Part shown: piece by piece, positions 1 through 8,240 of the stretch
Numbering within the stretch: the first letter of the stretch is position 1
How the letters are laid out: the number at the start of each line of letters is the position of its first letter
Assembly (NCBI RefSeq): GCF_036226405.1
Contig: NZ_CP108464.1
Location: 6,882,001-6,946,000 of the forward strand
Source: Streptomyces sp. NBC_01260
GTDB taxonomy: Bacteria; Actinomycetota; Actinomycetes; Streptomycetales; Streptomycetaceae
Length of the DNA: 64,000 nt
Direction: 5' to 3'
Notes under the pieces: generated by a model
The model's input: the letters and a program-made list of their open reading frames with translations, nothing else
Database searches by the model: none
What the model was told of the DNA's origin: nothing
Position numbers and translations under genes: made by a program

Positions 1-890
1 GCGGGTGCGACGGAGGCGCTGTCCGGCTCGGGGGCGTTGGCCGCCGCACTGGGAGTGCCGGCCGCCTCCGTGACCGCCGCGCCCGTATCGGCGTCGTCGT
101 CACCGTGGCCGCCGTGCTCCACCGACGACTTGGCCTCGGCCCCGGTGATCTCCTGCTCGGACGGGGCGGACGCGGACGGAGCCGGAACCGCGGCGACCGA
201 CCCGCTTCCGCCCGCGTCGCCGCTGCCCGCAGCGCCCTTGTCCGCACCGCCGAAGACCACGTCGGAGCAGGCGTAGAACGCTTCCGGTGAGTCGGAGCGC
301 TGCCAGACGGTGTAGATCAGCTGCCGTCCCGCGCGCTTCGGCACGGTGCCGTCGAAGACGTACGACCCGTCCACCAGCTTCGGGTCGGTCGCTCCCGCGA
401 ACGGCCTCTCCTCCAGGTCCGACCACTTCAGCGGCTTCGCCGGGTCGTAGCCGGCCGTGGTGAGATACAGCGCGAAGGAGCCCCTGTGCGGGGCGGTGGC
501 CCGGAAGCGGAAGGTGTGGCTGCCCGCCGCCAGCTTCGTCGCCGGCCAGTCCGCGCGCGGCAGATCGAGCCCCTTGAACTTGTCGTTGCCCGCGCTGCAC
601 AGCTTGCCGTCCGGGATCAACTGCCGGTGCTTGCCCGCCGCGTTGGCGATGTTGACGCCGTTCCAGTCGTACAGCGCCTGGGTGCCGGCCGCCGCGACCG
701 CCGCCACGCAGGCCGCGGACCGCGGGTGTTCGGGCCCTTCGGCGAAACAGGCCGAGACCCGGCTGACCGGGTCCGACAGCGAGCCGTGCGCCGAGGCCGG
801 GGCCGCGGCCAGAACGGTCAGCGCGAGCGGTGCCGCACCGAGCACGGCGATACCGGCGGCCCTGCGACGGGCGGTGGTGATGACGGCCAT
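1..890 (-). CDS. Secreted AA10 lytic polysaccharide monooxygenase (C-terminus outside window)
   Basis: Copper enzyme that oxidatively cleaves chitin or cellulose outside the cell. The visible 296 residues begin with a basic, Ala-rich signal peptide cleaved at ASA/HGS, so His35 becomes the mature N-terminal His of the histidine brace; the second brace His is in GSHTFRF and the aromatic axial region is in FYACSDVVF. Paired Cys are present (SACFAEG, AACVAA, LCSAG, YACSD). After the catalytic domain (to about residue 225) comes a Gly/Ser/Ala/Pro-rich linker with acidic and His stretches that continues past the window edge, so a C-terminal anchor or binding domain may follow. I see no obvious DasR-type site in the 213 bases upstream. 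Family assignment is firm; substrate is not resolvable. Confidence 0.93.
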   Translation of the reverse strand, partial: MAVITTARRRAAGIAVLGAAPLALTVLAAAPASAHGSLSDPVSRVSACFAEGPEHPRSAACVAAVAAAGTQALYDWNGVNIANAAGKHRQLIPDGKLCSAGNDKFKGLDLPRADWPATKLAAGSHTFRFRATAPHRGSFALYLTTAGYDPAKPLKWSDLEERPFAGATDPKLVDGSYVFDGTVPKRAGRQLIYTVWQRSDSPEAFYACSDVVFGGADKGAAGSGDAGGSGSVAAVPAPSASAPSEQEITGAEAKSSVEHGGHGDDDADTGAAVTEAAGTPSAAANAPEPDSASVAP

Positions 891-1103
891 GGTGGCGGTA
901 CTCCTTCGGCGGTCCACGTCTGGTGTGTGCAAGCTAGCTGCCGCCAGGCCCCGGACCGGCCTCGGAACGGGCCTGGTGGCGATCGTTATGACGGTCTTAA
1001 GGAGCCCCTCAGAATCGATTAAGAACGACCGGCCCGGATCGCGGTCCCCGATTGCCCCGGACCGAATTCAGCCGCTGTCAGAGGCAGATGGCACGATCGG
1101 TGC

Positions 1104-2582
1104 ATGACGACGATCGACTGGGACTCCGCCGCCGATTCCTTCGACGAGGAGCCCGACCACGGTCTGCTCGACCCCGTGGTCCGGCACGCCTGGGCGCAGC
1201 GGCTGGAGAGCTGGCTGCCCCGGGAGCGTGCCGAGGTTCTCGACCTGGGGTGCGGCACCGGAAGCCTGGCGCTGCTCGTCGCCGGGCAGGGGCACCGGGT
1301 CACCGCGGTGGACCGCTCGCCGCGCATGGTGGAGCAGGCGCGCGCCAAGCTGGCCGGGACGGGCACCGAGGTGCTGGCCGGGGACGCCGCCGCGCCGCCC
1401 GTCGGCAAGCAGCGGTTCGATGTGATCCTGGCCCGGCACGTGGTGTGGCTGCTGTCCGACCCGGCGGCGGTCCTGCGGCACTGGTTCGGTCTGCTGCGGC
1501 CCGGCGGCAGGCTGGTGCTGATCGAGGGCGTGTGGAACGGGGTCGGGCTGTCCGCCGGGCAGCTCACCGCGCTGCTCGCCCCGTTCACCGAGCGCATCCA
1601 CCACGAGCGGCTCTCCGGCGACCGTGATCTCTGGGGCAAGGACGTCGACGACGAGCGCTACGCCCTGGTCGCCCGTGCCGAACCGCCGCGCCGGCACACC
1701 GAGGTCGTGGACGTGCATCTGATCCTGCGGCGCGGCTCCGACGTCCTGCTCGCCCGCCGAGCCGGTACGGGGTACGCGGACGGGCTGCTGCACGCCCCGT
1801 CCGGACATGTCGAGGACGGCGAGGACGTCCGCGAGGGCATGATCCGCGAGGCGGCCGAGGAGACCGGGATCGCCCTCGATCCGGAGGAGTTGCGGGTGGC
1901 CCTCGTCATGCAGCACCGGGGGCCCGGCGGCACTCCCCGGACCGGCTGGTTCTTCGAGGCGGAGTACGACCCGGCCCGGCCGCCGTACAACCGCGAACCG
2001 GACAAGTGCTCGGAGCTGGCGTGGTTTCCGCTGGCCGCCCTTCCGGACGACATGGTCGCGTACTGCCGGGCCGGACTCGACGGCTACCGGGCGGGGGAGC
2101 GCTTCCTGATCCACTGGCACGAGGACGGCGACACCGTCGCGTACGAACCGCGCGGACCGCGCCGTGCGGTCCCGCTGCCGGGCGGCGGGGTCCGCACCGG
2201 ACGGGTCCACCACATCGAGCTGTGGGTGCCCGATCTGGCGGCGGCCGAGACGGGGTGGGGCTGGCTCCTCGGCGAGCTGGGCCATGTCCCGTACCAGCGG
2301 TGGGCGCACGGGCGCAGCTGGCGGCGGGGTGACAGCTACGTCGTGATCGAGCAGTCGCCCGACCTGGTCCCCGGAGCGCACGAGCGGTGCCGTCCCGGCC
2401 TCAACCACCTGGCGTTCCACGTGGCGGACCGGGCAGCCCTCGACGCACTGGTGGCCCGCGCTCCTGAGCACGGCTGGCGGCTGCTCTTCACGGACCGTCA
2501 CCCTCACGCGGGCGGCGACGGACACGTGGCCGCCTACCTGGAGGACGCGGCGGGGTACGAGGTGGAGCTGGTGGCCGGCTGA
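1104..2582 (+). CDS. Triple fusion: SAM methyltransferase - Nudix hydrolase - VOC (glyoxalase-like) domain
   Basis: A single 492-residue frame holds three domains usually found as separate proteins. Residues 1-190 are a class I SAM methyltransferase with motif I VLDLGCGTG at 45-53 and the LLRPGGRLVLIEG strand near 130-142. Residues 200-345 are a Nudix domain with a perfect Nudix box (Gly234 to Ile256, ending REAAEETGI). Residues 365-492 are a vicinal-oxygen-chelate domain with candidate metal ligands His370, His435 and a C-terminal Glu (YEVELVAG). No stop or frameshift separates the parts and codon bias is uniform. The gene stands alone, 213 bases from the divergent LPMO gene. Function of the fusion is unknown; each domain assignment is strong. 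Confidence 0.88.
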   Translation: MTTIDWDSAADSFDEEPDHGLLDPVVRHAWAQRLESWLPRERAEVLDLGCGTGSLALLVAGQGHRVTAVDRSPRMVEQARAKLAGTGTEVLAGDAAAPPVGKQRFDVILARHVVWLLSDPAAVLRHWFGLLRPGGRLVLIEGVWNGVGLSAGQLTALLAPFTERIHHERLSGDRDLWGKDVDDERYALVARAEPPRRHTEVVDVHLILRRGSDVLLARRAGTGYADGLLHAPSGHVEDGEDVREGMIREAAEETGIALDPEELRVALVMQHRGPGGTPRTGWFFEAEYDPARPPYNREPDKCSELAWFPLAALPDDMVAYCRAGLDGYRAGERFLIHWHEDGDTVAYEPRGPRRAVPLPGGGVRTGRVHHIELWVPDLAAAETGWGWLLGELGHVPYQRWAHGRSWRRGDSYVVIEQSPDLVPGAHERCRPGLNHLAFHVADRAALDALVARAPEHGWRLLFTDRHPHAGGDGHVAAYLEDAAGYEVELVAG

Positions 2583-2598
2583 GGGGCCCTCGGCCGGG

Positions 2599-2639
2599 CC
2601 GGCGGTGCGGGGGGCTCCGCCGGGCCCGGCGGTGCGGGG
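2599..2639. repeat. 14-base direct repeat between convergent genes
   Basis: CCGGCGGTGCGGGG occurs at 2599-2612 and again at 2626-2639, in the 60-base gap between the fusion gene and the convergent DUF402 gene. The intervening bases can pair GGGGGCTCCG-type with the second copy, so this may double as a transcription end. No T-tract is present. Confidence 0.4.
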
Positions 2640-2642
2640 CGC

Positions 2643-3140
2643 TCAGCCCAGCAGGCCGGCGAAACCCTCCGGGGTACGGGCGAGGCGTTCCAGCTCGTCC
2701 AGCGCCTCGACGGCGGCACGTGCCGCCTCCGGGTCTCGATCGGCCAGTCCGCTCTCCTCGAACTCGTCCTCGTCCAGCCGCAGTACGCCGGAACGGTCCG
2801 CCGACACCCACAGATCGAGGTCCAGGTCCTCCACGACCAGCTCGCCGTCCCGCAGCACGGCCGGGCGGGTCACATCGCAGTACCAGCCCTTGAGTTCGCC
2901 CGCGCCGCTGCGGACCTCCTTCACCGCGAACCAGGCGTCGCGCCAGTAGTGCTCGGTGAGCACATCACCCGGCTCGAAGCGTACGAAGCCGAAGTCGCGG
3001 ACCCGGGCGGAGGCCCAGGGCGCCCGTACCGTCACCCGGGTGCCGTTGTCGGCGAGCAGGGCGGCCGGGTAGCTGATCTTGGCCTTTCCGGCCTTGACCA
3101 GGACGACGGTCAGTCCGGCTTCAGCCGAGGTGGCGGACAT
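2643..3140 (-). CDS. DUF402 domain protein
   Basis: A 165-residue protein of the DUF402 (FomD-like) family, whose characterised members hydrolyse nucleoside diphosphate or CMP-linked substrates. Visible family features are the DFGFVRFEPGD and HYWRDAWFAVKEV segments, the GWYCDVTRP core and the LVVEDLDLDLWVSADR acidic strand. The start at 3140 is fixed by GGAGG six bases upstream; a further upstream ATG at 3158 lacks such a site. The first 20 bases overlap the end of the tandem-GNAT gene, so the two are probably translationally coupled. Substrate unknown. Confidence 0.8.
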   Translation of the reverse strand: MSATSAEAGLTVVLVKAGKAKISYPAALLADNGTRVTVRAPWASARVRDFGFVRFEPGDVLTEHYWRDAWFAVKEVRSGAGELKGWYCDVTRPAVLRDGELVVEDLDLDLWVSADRSGVLRLDEDEFEESGLADRDPEAARAAVEALDELERLARTPEGFAGLLG

Positions 3141-4041
3141 AACGTACCTCCGTGGCACAGATCTCGTAGCCGAACCAGCGGTTGATCGCCAGCATCGGAC
3201 CGTTGTCGGCGTCGTTGCCGGTGTACGCGTCGGTGTACCCGGCGGCGCGCGCCCGGTGCAGCGAGTCGTTCTTGGCGAGCTTCGCCAGCCCGCGGCCGCG
3301 GTACGCCCGCCGGGTGCCGGTCATTCCCGACCAGTAGCGGCCCGCGCCGTCGCACTCCGCCGCGCTGAACGCCGCGACCTCGCCGTCGACCACCGCCACC
3401 GAGGTCAGCCGGTGGTCGAGCGCGGGACCGCGCCAGGTCTCGGCGAGCCACCTCTCGTAGTCCGACGGCTGGGCCGGTGTGTCGCTGGGCTCGTCCGCGG
3501 TGGTCTCGGCGTCCGCCTCGAAGAGCGGTCGCGGGTCGTCGTCGAAATCGGCGCCGGTCCGCAGCTCGACACCGGCCGGGAGCTCCTGACGGGGCGGCAG
3601 CGTGCCGCCCGCCAGATCCAGATGCATGAAGTGCGCCGGCCGGCTCGGGGCGTAGCCGCGCCGCTCGGCGAACGCCCGGTCGCCGGGGGTGTCCAGCACC
3701 CAGCTGTAGACCTCGGTCGCACCGGACAGAGCCAGATGCTCCTCGGCCGTGCGCAGCAGCAGTGTGCCCGCGCCCCGGCCGGTCCGCTCCGGATGGACGT
3801 GCGGATTGCAGGACGACTGACCGGGCCTGGGGCTCTCATGGGCCAGACCCGCCTGGGCCGTTCCGATGATCTCGCCGTCCTCCTCCGCGACCAGCAGGCG
3901 GTAGCGCTTGTCGGGATGGGCGGTCGCCAGGCTGAAGACGACCGCTTCCGGTGTGGTCACCAAGAACGGGAGTGCCGCGCGGCGCACCCGTACCCAGTCC
4001 TCGGCGTCGGCGGGCCGGAAGTCGCGCACGATGACAGTCAT
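3121..4041 (-). CDS. Tandem GNAT N-acetyltransferase
   Basis: 306 residues with two GNAT folds. The N-terminal half (about 1-150) carries the acetyl-CoA loop RTGRGAGTLLL; the C-terminal half (about 160-306) carries RRAYRGRGLAKLAK and ends with a Tyr/Phe-rich strand (NRWFGYEI). Tandem GNATs of this size in Streptomyces resemble mycothiol synthase in architecture but the sequence does not let me assign that enzyme. The start at 4041 (MTVIVRDFRPAD) was preferred over an in-frame upstream ATG because the added sequence is Arg/Pro-rich and not GNAT-like. Overlaps the DUF402 gene by 20 bases. Confidence 0.82.
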   Translation of the reverse strand: MTVIVRDFRPADAEDWVRVRRAALPFLVTTPEAVVFSLATAHPDKRYRLLVAEEDGEIIGTAQAGLAHESPRPGQSSCNPHVHPERTGRGAGTLLLRTAEEHLALSGATEVYSWVLDTPGDRAFAERRGYAPSRPAHFMHLDLAGGTLPPRQELPAGVELRTGADFDDDPRPLFEADAETTADEPSDTPAQPSDYERWLAETWRGPALDHRLTSVAVVDGEVAAFSAAECDGAGRYWSGMTGTRRAYRGRGLAKLAKNDSLHRARAAGYTDAYTGNDADNGPMLAINRWFGYEICATEVRYVRHLG

Positions 4042-4133
4042 GCGCCGGACCGTATCCGGAGCCACGGCCCGGCCGCCCGTGATTTTCCGGCGACGGGGGA
4101 TGCCGCGCCTTGCCTGCTTGCTTGTCTGCCTGC

Positions 4134-4157
4134 GTGACGTGGGACATGTCCTGTCAC
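4134..4157. promoter_or_regulatory. Palindrome in divergent promoter region
   Basis: A perfect 10-base palindrome GGACATGTCC (4142-4151) is enclosed by GTGAC (4134-4138) and GTCAC (4153-4157). It lies between the divergent tandem-GNAT gene and the GntR-type regulator gene and could be the operator of the latter. Only symmetry and position support this. Confidence 0.35.
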
Positions 4158-4294
4158 CCCTTGGGTTCAAGTGGCATGGATCGGGGCGCTGTTGATCCGG
4201 GCGGCCTCGCACGGGAGGCGCTGCGGCCGAAGAGGGCGGGAGGCGTCGGCGGGGCAGGGGCGACGGCTCCGGGCGGTGGGGGGAGAATCGGGCC

Positions 4295-4669
4295 GTGACT
4301 CTGAAGATCTCCGTTGACCCGGATTCCGGCACCGCCCCGTACGAGCAGCTGCGCACGCAGATCTCCGAACTGGCCCGCTCCGGCGCGCTGCCGGTGGGCT
4401 ACAGACTTCCGACCGTACGCGGCTTCGCCGAGGAGCTGGGCCTCGCCGCCAACACGGTCGCCAAGGCCTACCGGGCCCTGGAGGCGGACGGGGTGATCGA
4501 GACGCGGGGGCGCAACGGGACGTTCGTCGCCGCCGCGGGGGACGCGGCAGACCGCAACGCGGCTTCCGCCGCGCGGGAGTACGCGGAACAGGCCCGGCGG
4601 CTGGGGGTCTCCCGCGCGCGGGCGCTCGCGCTGGCGCAGGACGCGGTGCGGGCGGTGTACGCGGGCTGA
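4295..4669 (+). CDS. GntR-family (YtrA-type) transcriptional regulator
   Basis: 124 residues, the usual length of the YtrA subgroup: an N-terminal winged helix (about 15-80; PYEQLRTQISELARSGAL, then RLPTVRGFAEELG and NTVAKAYRALEADG as recognition helix) followed by a short helical C-terminus instead of a ligand-binding domain. Starts with GTG at 4295. YtrA-type regulators usually control ABC exporters under envelope stress, but no such genes are adjacent here. A palindrome at 4134-4157 is a candidate target. Confidence 0.88.
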   Translation: MTLKISVDPDSGTAPYEQLRTQISELARSGALPVGYRLPTVRGFAEELGLAANTVAKAYRALEADGVIETRGRNGTFVAAAGDAADRNAASAAREYAEQARRLGVSRARALALAQDAVRAVYAG

Positions 4670-4743
4670 GCGAGGGCGGCCCGGTGCGGTGCCCTCCATC
4701 GCCGGACGGACGTGGACCTGTGCCGCGCGGGCTCGGCCCGCTC

Positions 4744-5850
4744 TCAGAGGTACAGGCCCGCGTCCGCGCCCGAGTCCTGCCTGGGGACCGACGCGGGGCC
4801 CGTGCCGCGGCGCAGCGCGTACAGCTCCGCCAGGGTCGCGCCCTCGTGGGACACGTCGCGGCTCAGGCCCTCGTCCGTGCCCAGCCAGGCCACCGACTCC
4901 TTGCGGGTCAGCGGGCCCACCTCGATCCGGGCCAGGCAGCGGCCCGGCCTGACGACCGCCGGGTGCAGGCGCTCCAGGTCCTCGTTGGTGGTCACCCCGA
5001 CGAGGACATTGCGGCCCTGGCCCAGCAGTCCGTCCGTGAGGTTCAGCAGCCGGGACAGCGCCTGACCGGCCGTGTGCTTGGCCTCGCCCCGGATCAGCTC
5101 GTCGCAGTCCTCCAGGAGCAGCAGCCGCCAGCGGCCCTTCGCCGTGCCGTCGTCCTCTCCGATCGCGATGTCCATCAGGTAGCCGACGTCGTTGAAGAGC
5201 CGTTCGGGATCGAGTACGCAGTCGACCTGGCACCAGTCCCGCCAGGACCGCGCCAAGGTGCGCAGCGCGGAGGTCTTGCCGGTGCCCGGCGGACCGTGCA
5301 GCAGGAGCAGCCGGCCCGCGATGTCGTCCGGGGTGACCTTCATCAGCCGGTCCATGGCATCGGCCACCGGTGCGGTGTAGTTGGTGCGGACCTCGTCCCA
5401 GGCGCCGGCCGTGATCTGCCGGGTGGTGCGGCACGGGCCGCGGCGCGGCGACACGTGCCAGAAGCCCATGGTCACGTTCTCGGGCTGCGGATCGGGTTCG
5501 TCCCGGGCGCCGTCCGTCGCTTCGCCGAGCACCTTCTGGGCCAGTTCGGGGGTGGTCGCGGTGACCGTGACGTCGGCGCCGCGGTTCCACCGTGAGACGA
5601 GCAGCGTCCAGCCCTCGCCCTCGGCGAGCATGGCGCTGCGGTCGTCGTCACGGGCGGCTCGCAGCACCGTGGCGGCCGGGGGCAGCAGCGTCGCCCCGCT
5701 CCTGACCCGGTCCAGGGAGGTGCTGTGCGAGTACGACTGCTCGCCCGTCGCGAAGCGGCCGAGGAACAGCGCGTCGACGACGTCGGACGGGGAGTCGCTG
5801 TCGTCGACGGTGAGCCGGATCGGCAGAGCGGACTCGGGGTTGGCAGGCAT
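4744..5850 (-). CDS. AAA+ ATPase with N-terminal DUF5925-like domain
   Basis: 368 residues. The N-terminal part (about 1-165) begins PANPESALPIRLTVDDSDS, matching a conserved actinobacterial region; the C-terminal part is an AAA module with Walker A GPPGTGKT, Walker B LLLLEDCDEL, sensor-1 VGVTTNED and the arginine-containing VVRPGRCLARIEVG. Start at 5850 chosen by conservation of the MPANPE sequence; an in-frame ATG at 5859 is equally possible and neither has a clear Shine-Dalgarno. Convergent with the GntR gene, 74 bases apart. Cellular role unknown; probably a cytosolic remodelling ATPase. Confidence 0.82.
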   Translation of the reverse strand: MPANPESALPIRLTVDDSDSPSDVVDALFLGRFATGEQSYSHSTSLDRVRSGATLLPPAATVLRAARDDDRSAMLAEGEGWTLLVSRWNRGADVTVTATTPELAQKVLGEATDGARDEPDPQPENVTMGFWHVSPRRGPCRTTRQITAGAWDEVRTNYTAPVADAMDRLMKVTPDDIAGRLLLLHGPPGTGKTSALRTLARSWRDWCQVDCVLDPERLFNDVGYLMDIAIGEDDGTAKGRWRLLLLEDCDELIRGEAKHTAGQALSRLLNLTDGLLGQGRNVLVGVTTNEDLERLHPAVVRPGRCLARIEVGPLTRKESVAWLGTDEGLSRDVSHEGATLAELYALRRGTGPASVPRQDSGADAGLYL

Positions 5851-6058
5851 GGCGCCCATGATCCGGCACCGGCGCACCCGGCGCACCCGGGTTTCGCCAC
5901 CTTTCGCCGCGCCACCCGCGCGCCGGAGTGACGCGCCCTCAGGGGACCGGCGCCCAAAGCTCATCCGATGGACTTGGCATGAACACTTCCGGAATGGCCG
6001 TCCCTGCTGCTACCACGTATGTGGCAGAGATCCTGCTGGTCGGTCCAACGGAGGTCCC

Positions 6059-6868
6059 ATGAAAATGTCCAGACTCGTGGCGTTCTCGTCCTCACTGCTG
6101 TTCGGTGCCGTCATCGCCCTCACCGGGGCGGCCACCGCGAACGCCGCTCCGTCCGTTCAGGCCGTCGACTATGTCGCCCTCGGTGACTCGTACTCCTCGG
6201 GGGTCGGCTCCGGCAGCTACATCAGCTCCAGTGGGGACTGCAAGCGCAGCACCCTCGCCTATCCCTCGCTCTGGGCGGCCGCCCACTCGCCCGCCTCCTT
6301 CGCCTTCACCGCCTGCTCCGGGGCCCGTACCGGCGACGTGACAGCCGGTCAGCTCGGACCGCTCAGCCCCTCGACCGACCTCGTCTCCATCTCCATCGGC
6401 GGCAACGACGCCGGATTCTCCGATGTCATGACGACCTGCGTCCTCCAGTCGGAGGCCACCTGTCTCAACCGGATCGCCACCGCCCGCAGCTATGTGGACT
6501 CCACGCTGCCGGGCAAGCTCGACTCGGTGTACTCGGCGATCAGCGCCAAGGCTCCGTCCGCCCACGTCGTCGTCCTCGGCTACCCGCGCTTCTACAAGAT
6601 CGGCGGCAGCTGCGTCGTCGGTCTGAGTGACAAGGTGCGCACCGCCATCAACGGTGCGTCCGACTATCTGAACGCCGCCACCGCCAAGCGTGCGGCCGAC
6701 CACGGCTTCACCTTCGGTGACGTCGCGGGGAAGTTCACCGGGCACGAGATCTGCTCGGGAAGCGCCTGGCTGCACAGCCTCAACTGGCTCGACATCGGCG
6801 AGTCGTACCACCCCTTCGCCGCCGGGCAGTCCGGTGGCTATCTGCCGGTCCTCAACTCGGTCGCCTGA
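6059..6868 (+). CDS. Secreted SGNH/GDSL hydrolase (lipase/esterase)
   Basis: 269 residues with a Sec signal peptide (cleavage near ATANA/APSV, residue 29-30). Catalytic Ser44 lies in GDSYSSG, block III is GGND, and the C-terminal catalytic His is in ESYHPF; three Cys pairs match the disulfide pattern of Streptomyces extracellular SGNH lipases. GGAGGT at 6050-6055 sits only three bases before ATG 6059 but nine before an in-frame ATG at 6065, so translation may start at either. A long hairpin follows the stop at 6914-6946. Likely hydrolyses acyl esters outside the cell. Confidence 0.92.
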   Translation: MKMSRLVAFSSSLLFGAVIALTGAATANAAPSVQAVDYVALGDSYSSGVGSGSYISSSGDCKRSTLAYPSLWAAAHSPASFAFTACSGARTGDVTAGQLGPLSPSTDLVSISIGGNDAGFSDVMTTCVLQSEATCLNRIATARSYVDSTLPGKLDSVYSAISAKAPSAHVVVLGYPRFYKIGGSCVVGLSDKVRTAINGASDYLNAATAKRAADHGFTFGDVAGKFTGHEICSGSAWLHSLNWLDIGESYHPFAAGQSGGYLPVLNSVA

Positions 6869-6913
6869 CACCGGCGCCGACGCCCTTCCGCCATCCGCTT
6901 CGGCTGTCCGCCG

Positions 6914-6946
6914 GGGAGGAGGTCCCGCAGGCAGGGGCCTCCTTCC
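6914..6946 (+). terminator. Hairpin downstream of SGNH hydrolase
   Basis: GGGAGGAGGTCCC pairs with GGGGCCTCCTTCC around a seven-base loop (6927-6933), giving about 13 pairs with two G-T wobbles. There is no U-tract, as is common in Streptomyces. Confidence 0.65.
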
Positions 6947-7148
6947 GGGTACCTTCCGCGGATCGGGCCCGGGGTGTCCGGTCGCTGACGCTCTGTCCAA
7001 CTCGCCCTGGAATCGGGCATATTCGGAGAACGGTCGTCAACCTCCGTATGTGTGTGCTCAATCCTGTGCCCGGGATACACGGGTGTCGTCGCGGGGGGTT
7101 AGGGTTAACCTGCCCGGGCCGGGTGCCCTCGTACGGGTGGGGAGTGAC

Positions 7149-7412
7149 ATGGAACAGATAACGGTGCGCAGCAGGCCGCGAGTGCCTGCTATTACCTGCG
7201 GGAGCGGAGCGACGAGTTCGCGCCTCGACCGCCATCTCGCGGTGCTGGGCGGCCCTGTCGTCCCGCAGCGCGATTCCGCGGAGGCGACGATGCTGATGCG
7301 CGAGCTGACCTCGCGCGACGCCGCGCACACACGCCGGAGCAAGAGTGCGCGGGTCTCGCTCTTCGCGCCTCTGCGACGACTGCGACGCTCGCTCTTCGGC
7401 AGCCGCCGCTGA
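7149..7412 (+). CDS. Small basic hypothetical protein
   Basis: 87 residues starting MEQITVRSRPRVP, preceded by GGGGAG at proper spacing. The C-terminus is strongly basic (RRLRRSLFGSRR) with a central segment rich in Ser/Thr/Arg; there is no signal peptide or membrane segment. I do not recognise a domain; the composition suggests a nucleic-acid or membrane-surface binding protein but that is inference. Codon use (third position mostly G/C) and ribosome site support a real gene. Confidence 0.6.
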   Translation: MEQITVRSRPRVPAITCGSGATSSRLDRHLAVLGGPVVPQRDSAEATMLMRELTSRDAAHTRRSKSARVSLFAPLRRLRRSLFGSRR

Positions 7413-7544
7413 TCCGACGGCCCCGGTCCAGGTATCGCGCTGCTGCCCGCTCTTCCGTCATCCCCGGAGCCGGCAGTGGCGCGTCGCCATGTCCGCGTGA
7501 GGCCCTTGGTGCGGCGTCGGCGCGTACCGGTTGACGGTGAAGTG

Positions 7545-7576
7545 GGTGTCGAGGTAATTCGGTGTCGAAGTACTTC
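7545..7576. promoter_or_regulatory. Tandem 16-base repeat over the TetR start codon
   Basis: GGTGTCGAGGTAATTC (7545-7560) is followed directly by GGTGTCGAAGTACTTC (7561-7576), 14 of 16 identical. The second copy contains the perfect palindrome GAAGTACTTC and the GTG start codon of the TetR gene. It may be an autoregulatory site or a simple duplication. Confidence 0.4.
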
Positions 7577-8197
7577 TGGACTGACCGCATGCCCGAGAAG
7601 CGAGCCGCGCGTCTGAGTCCCGACGAGCGAAGGGCGCAACTGGTATCGATTGGCGTGGACATGCTCGCCGATTGCTCGCTGGACGAGCTCTCCACCGACG
7701 ATGTGGCGCGCCGCGCCGGTATCTCCCGGGGGCTGCTCTTCCACTACTTCGATTCCAAGCGGGACTTCTACCGCTGCGTGGTCCGGCGGGAGTGCGACGA
7801 CTTCGCCGCGGCCACGGAACCGGACCCCTTGCTGGAGCCCGTCCCCTGGCTGCGGTCGTTCATCGCCGGATTCGCGGCGTACGTCACGGAGCACCGCAAG
7901 GTCTATCTCGCTCTGGTCCGCGGCGCAGGCGGCAGCCATCCCGCGGTGGAGGACATCGTCGAGTCCACCCGCGCCACCCTGGCCCGGCGGGTGGAGGAGG
8001 GTCAACGGCGGCTCGGGATGCCGGATTCGCCGCGGCTGCTCGTCGCGGCCCGGGCCTGGATGGCCTTCGCGGAGGAGGCCGTCACCAACTGGCCGCCCGA
8101 CGGACCGGATGCCCTCGCGGAGCTCGGCGCGTTCTTGGAGTCGAGCTTTGTCTCTCTGCTGGGTGCGCTCGACCGGCCGGCCGCGCTGACCGGCTGA
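7562..8197 (+). CDS. TetR-family transcriptional regulator
   Basis: 211 residues. Helix-turn-helix at about 25-70 (LSTDDVARRAGISRGLLFHYFDSKRDFY), then an all-helical ligand domain with the AYVTEHRKVYLALVRG segment often seen in regulators of this subgroup. The GTG at 7562 has GAGG seven bases upstream; an ATG at 7589 lacks one. The start codon lies inside a tandem repeat containing GAAGTACTTC, suggesting self-control. No obvious target next door: the following genes are convergent. Confidence 0.85.
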   Translation: MSKYFWTDRMPEKRAARLSPDERRAQLVSIGVDMLADCSLDELSTDDVARRAGISRGLLFHYFDSKRDFYRCVVRRECDDFAAATEPDPLLEPVPWLRSFIAGFAAYVTEHRKVYLALVRGAGGSHPAVEDIVESTRATLARRVEEGQRRLGMPDSPRLLVAARAWMAFAEEAVTNWPPDGPDALAELGAFLESSFVSLLGALDRPAALTG

Positions 8198-8240
8198 GAG
8201 GCTGTCGGGTGACCGGTGGCCTCCGCGGCCGTCCGGCCCG

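Noticed and set aside
6011..6032. Inverted repeat TACCACGTATGTGG before the SGNH hydrolase
   Set aside because: Only a short stem with mismatches just outside it and no matching copy or adjacent regulator; too weak to call.
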